A DNA stretch of 35,845 bases from a virus, in IMG/VR virus record IMGVR_UViG_3300020122_000582, positions 1 through 35,845 of that record; one strand, written 5' to 3'. The notes under the pieces are model-generated. The model did no database searches and was not told where the DNA came from. It was given only the letters and a program-made list of their open reading frames with translations. Each line of letters opens with the position of its first letter. The stretch's first letter is position 1. This document shows positions 32,913 to 35,845 of the stretch, piece by piece. The position numbers were made by a program, and so were the translations under genes.

Positions 32913-33199
32913 ATATTATTGAGGCCATTAAATCAAAGCAGCGTTTTAGGCGTCCGAATTGGCCAAAGAACTCGTGGCAAATAAATAGAGAAGATATTAG
33001 TTCTTTTTATACACAAACAGATATTCTCGCTGATGATTGGGAGATCGAAGAAAAGAAAATTGATATCACTTTCACTCAATTGCAAGCTGCTTTAGATAAG
33101 GTAATTTCTATTCGATCATTTTCTTCTGGTCCACAAACAATTGTTCAAAATATTGATTGGATTGCTAAAAATTTAGCAGCGGAGTTGGGCCTTTTATGA
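32909..33199 (+). CDS. DUF2829/Tad2-like small protein (possible anti-defence factor)
   Basis: 96 residues from ATG 32909, which overlaps the previous stop as ATGA; an in-frame start at 32867 adds 14 unlikely residues. The N-terminal half has the pattern of the DUF2829 family: NIIEAIKSKQRFRRPNW, a short variable strand region, then TDILADDWEIEE. DUF2829 includes Tad2, which blocks Thoeris defence by binding its cyclic ADP-ribose-type signal. Whether this protein does so cannot be told, because most DUF2829 members are uncharacterised. The C-terminal ~45 residues (TFTQLQAALDKVISIRSF) form an extra helical part. Confidence 0.5.
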   Translation: MNIIEAIKSKQRFRRPNWPKNSWQINREDISSFYTQTDILADDWEIEEKKIDITFTQLQAALDKVISIRSFSSGPQTIVQNIDWIAKNLAAELGLL

Positions 33200-33390
33200 A
33201 AAGAAAAGTAGAATGCTTGCGTTGCGATGAGCTTATCGTTTTTAGAATCGAGCGGCGTTTGTGTGATAAATGCCATTCTTTTATGCGAAAACCCGACAAG
33301 AAATGGGCTGCTGATTTAAATTATATCGGTGGCATGCAGCCTAAAAAAACTAGATCCTTTGACGGTAAAATAAATACTAGGACTAAATAA
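33196..33390 (+). CDS. Zinc-ribbon-like small protein
   Basis: 64 residues in ATGA overlap with the previous gene. Four Cys in two knuckles, C7-x2-C10-x12-C23-x2-C26, with basic residues between, form a probable zinc ribbon. The C-terminus is Lys/Arg-rich. Nucleic-acid binding is plausible; small zinc-ribbon proteins of this size are frequent in phage early regions. Confidence 0.65.
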   Translation: MKRKVECLRCDELIVFRIERRLCDKCHSFMRKPDKKWAADLNYIGGMQPKKTRSFDGKINTRTK

Positions 33391-33666
33391 ATGCTTAAAG
33401 GATTTAACTATGAACTTTGGGATGGTAAAAAATGTATTGGGCATTTTTATTCTAATTATCCCTTATATGGGAAATATCTTGTTTTACCCGAAGCATCCGT
33501 TCTTAAGCATCAATATGGTCGCCCTTGGAAAGAAATAAAAATCCCGATAATTACTAGGCATCTAAAAGACGATGGCATTGATTACACCATTCGTCGTGTT
33601 CTCGATATTCGCAAGAAAAGCAAAAGACAAATAGAAATAATTAAAAATTGTAAGTCACTATTTTAA
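33391..33666 (+). CDS. Small basic protein, unknown function
   Basis: 91 residues, starting immediately after the previous stop. The first half (NYELWDGKKCIGHFYSNYP) is beta-rich and aromatic; the second half is strongly basic (RRVLDIRKKSKRQIEIIKNC). It ends the coupled gene string 32188-33666. No family recognised. Confidence 0.6.
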   Translation: MLKGFNYELWDGKKCIGHFYSNYPLYGKYLVLPEASVLKHQYGRPWKEIKIPIITRHLKDDGIDYTIRRVLDIRKKSKRQIEIIKNCKSLF

Positions 33667-33925
33667 TCTAAGTTTAGACGCGCAGCGGATTGATGTTTAG
33701 TCTCACCGCTGGGTATATTCAGTATTGGCATACAGAATAAGGTTATAATTATATAAAAAACCTTTTCTGTCAATGCCCGAGAATCTTTCGGGACTTCACT
33801 CGTAAACTAAGACCGATAAAAACGCTACTACCGTGGCTAGGGATTCATGCCGATTTACCTTAAATTAGCCGGCTTTCAGAATGATGAGCAGCTAATTGAA
33901 TATGGCAAAGTTTAACCAGTAAGGA

Positions 33926-34120
33926 AGAGCTTTGAGGGGGAATTGTGGAAAGATATAGGCTCTGCATGGGTGCCTTGTTCCGAAAGGAATAGAAGGTTTT
34001 TTGAACCAAAGGACTGTAACGGGTAAACCACGCTGGACGTAAGCCGGACCAGCAAGATAGGCCCCGTACTAAGCGGAATCATGCATTCTGTTTAGTTCGT
34101 AGCCTATCAATTCCCAAGCA
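33926..34120 (+). ncRNA. Candidate large structured RNA with RNase P RNA-like core
   Basis: Two stacked long-range helices close the domain: GGGAATTG (33938-33945) with CAATTCCC (34108-34115), and ATAGGCT (33955-33961) with AGCCTAT (34101-34107). Their 3' strands are contiguous, while their 5' strands are separated by TGGAAAGAT, the arrangement around helix P4 in RNase P RNA. Ordered conserved-word matches are GGAAAG (33947), GGCTC, GGGTGCC (33968), GGTAAACC (34022) and AGCAAGATAGG (34051), compare GGAAAGTCC, GGGTGCC, GGTAAACCCC, AGCAAGACCAAATAGG. Inside are a GAAA-capped hairpin (33973-33996) and GCTGG/CCAGC (34032/34049). Against: P4 is not canonical, a P12-like arm is missing and ACAGAA is degenerate. 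AAGATATAG also recalls group I introns. Confidence 0.4.
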
Positions 34121-34170
34121 GTTCCGGGCCATAAACCCATTCCCTTAGGTAGGGGGGAATAGCATTATTA

Positions 34171-34200
34171 TATAACGTTGTTATACTGGTAATATAACAA
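34171..34200. promoter_or_regulatory. Operator-like repeated half-sites before gene 34212
   Basis: TATAAC-GTT-GTTATA (34171-34185) is a perfect dyad; TTGTTATA (34178-34185) and TATAACAA (34193-34200) form a second perfect dyad with a 7-base centre. The two share the middle arm, giving three half-sites in 30 bases, twelve bases before the ATG at 34212. A dimeric repressor could bind in two registers. No clear -35/-10 pair is visible. Confidence 0.45.
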
Positions 34201-34211
34201 GCGAGTGCGTT

Positions 34212-34544
34212 ATGCAAAAAGAGAAAGTCCCAAATACAAATCGTTGGTACTGGATTGGTAATCATCCAGAAAAAATATTTCTCGATCTTCCCGTTTTTAC
34301 CGAAAAAGAGATCAAAGAGTTTCGTAAGAAAAAATATACCGTCCAAATGTTTCTCTTGGCTTGCGCAGAACGTATCGAAGGAGCTGCGGTAGAATCGGAA
34401 AAAATTAGTCCTCGCGAAGATCTCGGCTACACAAAAATATTGCCCACTGAAGAGTTGGCCAAAAAATATTCAGCTAAAATTAGCGAAATCATAAAGACGT
34501 CCAGCATCAAAGGAATAAAAAACGCGGAAGAAGAAGCATCGTGA
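34212..34544 (+). CDS. Hypothetical protein downstream of operator-like repeats
   Basis: 110 residues. The start (VPNTNRWYWIGNHPEKIFLD, then LPVFTEKEIKEFRKKKY) is followed by a helical region (VQMFLLACAERIEGAAVESE) and a charged C-terminal helix. No family recognised. The operator-like repeats directly upstream suggest that it is a regulated gene, possibly a regulator; no helix-turn-helix is obvious. Confidence 0.6.
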   Translation: MQKEKVPNTNRWYWIGNHPEKIFLDLPVFTEKEIKEFRKKKYTVQMFLLACAERIEGAAVESEKISPREDLGYTKILPTEELAKKYSAKISEIIKTSSIKGIKNAEEEAS

Positions 34545-34605
34545 CTTGCATTTAAAAATATTCATGCCATTCTCTGAATTCACTTAGCAGAAAAAGGAGA
34601 AACAC

Positions 34606-34899
34606 ATGGCTAAACGTGGTCCACAAAATCCTCAAATTAAAAAAATTAGAACTCTCGAGGTCGTGCAGACGGAATATAATAATACCTGTTTTCGGATTGG
34701 TATGATGAAACACGGAATTCGCGTCACAAAAGCAAATATCGAAAAAGAAGAAAAAATTCTCGATGGCCTTTATAAGCAAGCCGACGCTTTAAACATAGAA
34801 TATGCGGCCAAAGCAAAAACTATTGCAAAACCATCTGAGCCAGCTCAAACTGAACAAAAAACACCCGAATCAAGCGCAGAGCAGGTGGCCAATGTTTAA
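34606..34899 (+). CDS. Hypothetical coiled-coil protein
   Basis: 97 residues with a strong AAGGAG ribosome-binding site six bases before the ATG. A basic N-terminus (MAKRGPQNPQIKKIRTL) is followed by a helix (IRVTKANIEKEEKILDGLYK) and a Pro/Glu/Gln-rich tail. It overlaps the next gene by 8 nt. Function unknown. Confidence 0.65.
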   Translation: MAKRGPQNPQIKKIRTLEVVQTEYNNTCFRIGMMKHGIRVTKANIEKEEKILDGLYKQADALNIEYAAKAKTIAKPSEPAQTEQKTPESSAEQVANV

Positions 34900-35359
34900 T
34901 TTTTTCAATAAAAAGCCGGCCCCCATTCTAATTGATCTTCCCCGCACAGAAGAAGATTTAGAAAATATCATCGATATGGTTATGGATGATTATTGCCTCA
35001 CTAATCGCCAACATGCGGCAGTATGTATATCTACCGCTATTCGTCATTTACCAAGCGATACTTTAAAGTGCCCAATTGAATATCTGGCTGGTTCCGTAAT
35101 TCGCAATATGGCTTACAACGTTTGCACCCATAAAGTGAATTTGCTTCAACATGAGTCCCAGATCAATCAGCTTACTGATATGCTTACCACAGAGCCAAAC
35201 AATCAGCAGGCGCGAGATGAATTAGAAAAAGCAGCGAGAGAAGGTTCCGTTAAAGCGAGAGAAGCACTTGATAAACTATTTCCAGATGAACCAAAGGCAA
35301 ATGTTACACCAATCGCAGGAGCGCCTATTGCGGCATCCGAAAGTACTCAAGGAGCTTGA
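34892..35359 (+). CDS. Hypothetical helical protein
   Basis: 155 residues from ATG 34892 (AGGTGG upstream; overlaps the previous stop); an earlier in-frame ATG at 34802 would overlap the upstream gene by 98 nt and is unlikely. The protein is mostly helical: PRTEEDLENIIDMVMDDYCL, HAAVCISTAIRHLPSDTLK, then a Cys-containing AGSVIRNMAYNVCTHK segment and an acidic helix. Its end overlaps the HTH gene by 32 nt. No family recognised. Confidence 0.6.
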   Translation: MFNFFNKKPAPILIDLPRTEEDLENIIDMVMDDYCLTNRQHAAVCISTAIRHLPSDTLKCPIEYLAGSVIRNMAYNVCTHKVNLLQHESQINQLTDMLTTEPNNQQARDELEKAAREGSVKAREALDKLFPDEPKANVTPIAGAPIAASESTQGA

Positions 35360-35699
35360 ATCTGTTTGGTATGAGAAGCTTCGAGAATCTGGCTTTGAAG
35401 ATATCGAAGACACCTCTCATCCGGACAGACCACTTATTTCTTGGCATAGCTTTCGATTTGGTTACATGACAGAAGTTAAAAGACGCCTAGCGGTAGATTA
35501 TTATGAACAAGGCAAGCAACTTCTTTATTCTTACGAATTTAAAAATGAAAAAGAAAAGGCCATTTGGGCTCTTCATATCGAAGGATATAGTAGTCGACAA
35601 ATTGTGAATATTTTGGGGAATAAACGGAGATGCAAACGCTGGGTGGTTACCGAAATCACTAAGCGTCTAAGGCAGGGAATAAAATGTCGCAAGTCATAG
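35328..35699 (+). CDS. Helix-turn-helix protein before packaging genes
   Basis: 123 residues from TTG 35328, preceded by AGGAG at an ideal six bases; upstream in-frame ATGs (35268 and 35286) lack such a site and overlap the previous gene more. The C-terminal half (EKAIWALHIEGYSSRQIVNI, then LGNKRRCKRWVVTEITKRLR) reads as a sigma-region-4-like helix-turn-helix. It may be a small transcription factor, for example for the AACCGGTCA promoters, or a DNA-recognition protein for packaging, as it precedes the terminase module. Its stop overlaps the acetyltransferase gene by 16 nt. Confidence 0.6.
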   Translation: MRHPKVLKELESVWYEKLRESGFEDIEDTSHPDRPLISWHSFRFGYMTEVKRRLAVDYYEQGKQLLYSYEFKNEKEKAIWALHIEGYSSRQIVNILGNKRRCKRWVVTEITKRLRQGIKCRKS

Positions 35700-35845
35700 T
35701 AAGACCGTACAATGCAAAAGATGATGGCGCCTTTATTTATTCGACCTGGCCTAAATCTGTTTTTTACGGAACTGTTCATGAGCATACTGTGGCCAAGAAA
35801 TATTGGTTTAAAGAGTTTCATGGATATATGCAGGCCATCATGAAA
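35684..35845 (+). CDS. GNAT-family N-acetyltransferase (5' part; continues at base 1)
   Basis: First 54 codons of the 178-residue acetyltransferase described at 1-502. ATG 35684 lies inside the HTH gene and has AGGG about eight bases upstream. The frame continues without interruption through the 127-base redundancy, confirming that the contig closes. Confidence 0.8.
   Translation, partial: MSQVIVRPYNAKDDGAFIYSTWPKSVFYGTVHEHTVAKKYWFKEFHGYMQAIMK
35719..35845. repeat. Terminal redundancy, right copy
   Basis: Identical to bases 1-127. Counting both copies would double-count the beginning of the acetyltransferase gene. Confidence 0.95.

Larger units (their letters stand above)
33667..34211 (+). 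other. 545-bp region without a gene; many hairpins
   Basis: No credible protein frame on either strand. Visible complementary pairs, in order: CAGCGG/CCGCTG (33683/33706); TATTC-A-GTAT/ATAC-A-GAATA around loop TGGC (33716-33739); AAGGTT/AACCTT (33739/33759); CCCGA/TCGGG (33776/33788); GGCTA/TAGCC (33835/33866), competing with AATTAGC/GCTAATT (33863/33891); the multibranched core described at 33926-34120; and ATTCCC/GGGAAT (34139/34155). TATAAT-like words at ~33744-33757 could be a promoter. The end holds operator-like repeats. Confidence 0.7.

Noticed and set aside
33739-33764. AAGGTT/AACCTT hairpin as a terminator for the early operon
   Set aside because: The loop is 14 bases, the stem is weak, and the downstream T-run is short and interrupted (TTTTCTGTC).
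33926-34120. Group I intron, from the word AAGATATAG at 33951 and the helix AGAGCTT/AGGCTCT (33926/33955)
   Set aside because: The P7-like arms are only ~24 bases apart, too short for P3 and P8 between them; no P/Q/R elements in order and no interrupted gene are seen. It remains a secondary explanation.
34107-34346. 79-codon minus-strand frame at the end of the structured RNA region
   Set aside because: It overlaps both the RNA core and the well-formed 34212 gene, and has no start signal.
1-35845. CRISPR array, insertion sequence, integrase or attachment site
   Set aside because: No spaced direct repeats, transposase motifs or recombinase signature were seen; the tRNAs are complete genes internal to the genome, not truncated att-type fragments.

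Overview
The window is a complete tailed-phage genome assembled as a circle. Bases 1-127 are repeated exactly at 35719-35845, so the unit genome is 35,718 bp and the acetyltransferase gene at the edge is whole once the ends are joined. The 127-base overlap looks like assembler redundancy, not a biological terminal repeat. Short-tail (podovirus-like) morphology is suggested by a large-terminase / 643-residue portal / scaffold / capsid block, followed by a 353-residue adaptor-like protein, a 1112-residue tail protein, three large proteins in the position of ejection proteins, and fibre proteins. No tape measure, tail tube or sheath was recognised. Sec signal peptides and a lipoprotein signal point to a Gram-negative host, otherwise unidentified. 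No integrase, repressor, DNA or RNA polymerase, primase or helicase was recognised.

Layout. 35684-502 (across the join): GNAT acetyltransferase. 363-3797: a small gene with a long overlap, a TerS-like gene, a chain of tiny genes coupled through ATGA overlaps, a zinc-finger-like gene whose interior is open in a second frame for 672 nt, and TerL. 3828-9203: small head genes, portal, scaffold, capsid. 9204-9661: a non-coding island with a terminator, two minus-strand tRNAs (Met/Ile-CAT and Asn-GTT), a foldable segment, a recurring promoter-like motif and a leader hairpin. 9662-22192: virion, adaptor, tail and ejection-type proteins. 22254-28727: fibre-type proteins, two with Sec signal peptides. 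28717-29965: likely lysis and membrane cassette. 29940-30278: the only minus-strand protein gene. 30279-33666: early-type region with face-to-face sigma70-like promoters, RecT-like annealing protein, coiled-coil partner, endolysin-like protein and several tiny genes, one resembling DUF2829/Tad2. 33667-34211: 545 bp without a gene, holding a large foldable RNA with RNase P RNA-like conserved words. 34212-35699: small genes ending in a helix-turn-helix protein next to the packaging module.

How it may work together (inference). Sigma70-like TTGACA promoters near 30.3 and 30.6 kb would start early transcription of the recombination region. A second signal, AACCGGTCA-N5-ACAT, occurs four times, just before the small head genes, inside the scaffold gene before the capsid gene, before the 9662 gene and before the fibre genes, and is a candidate late promoter. 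The RNase P-like RNA and the two nearly abutting tRNAs could be functionally linked. The lack of replication genes suggests dependence on host replication plus RecT-mediated annealing.
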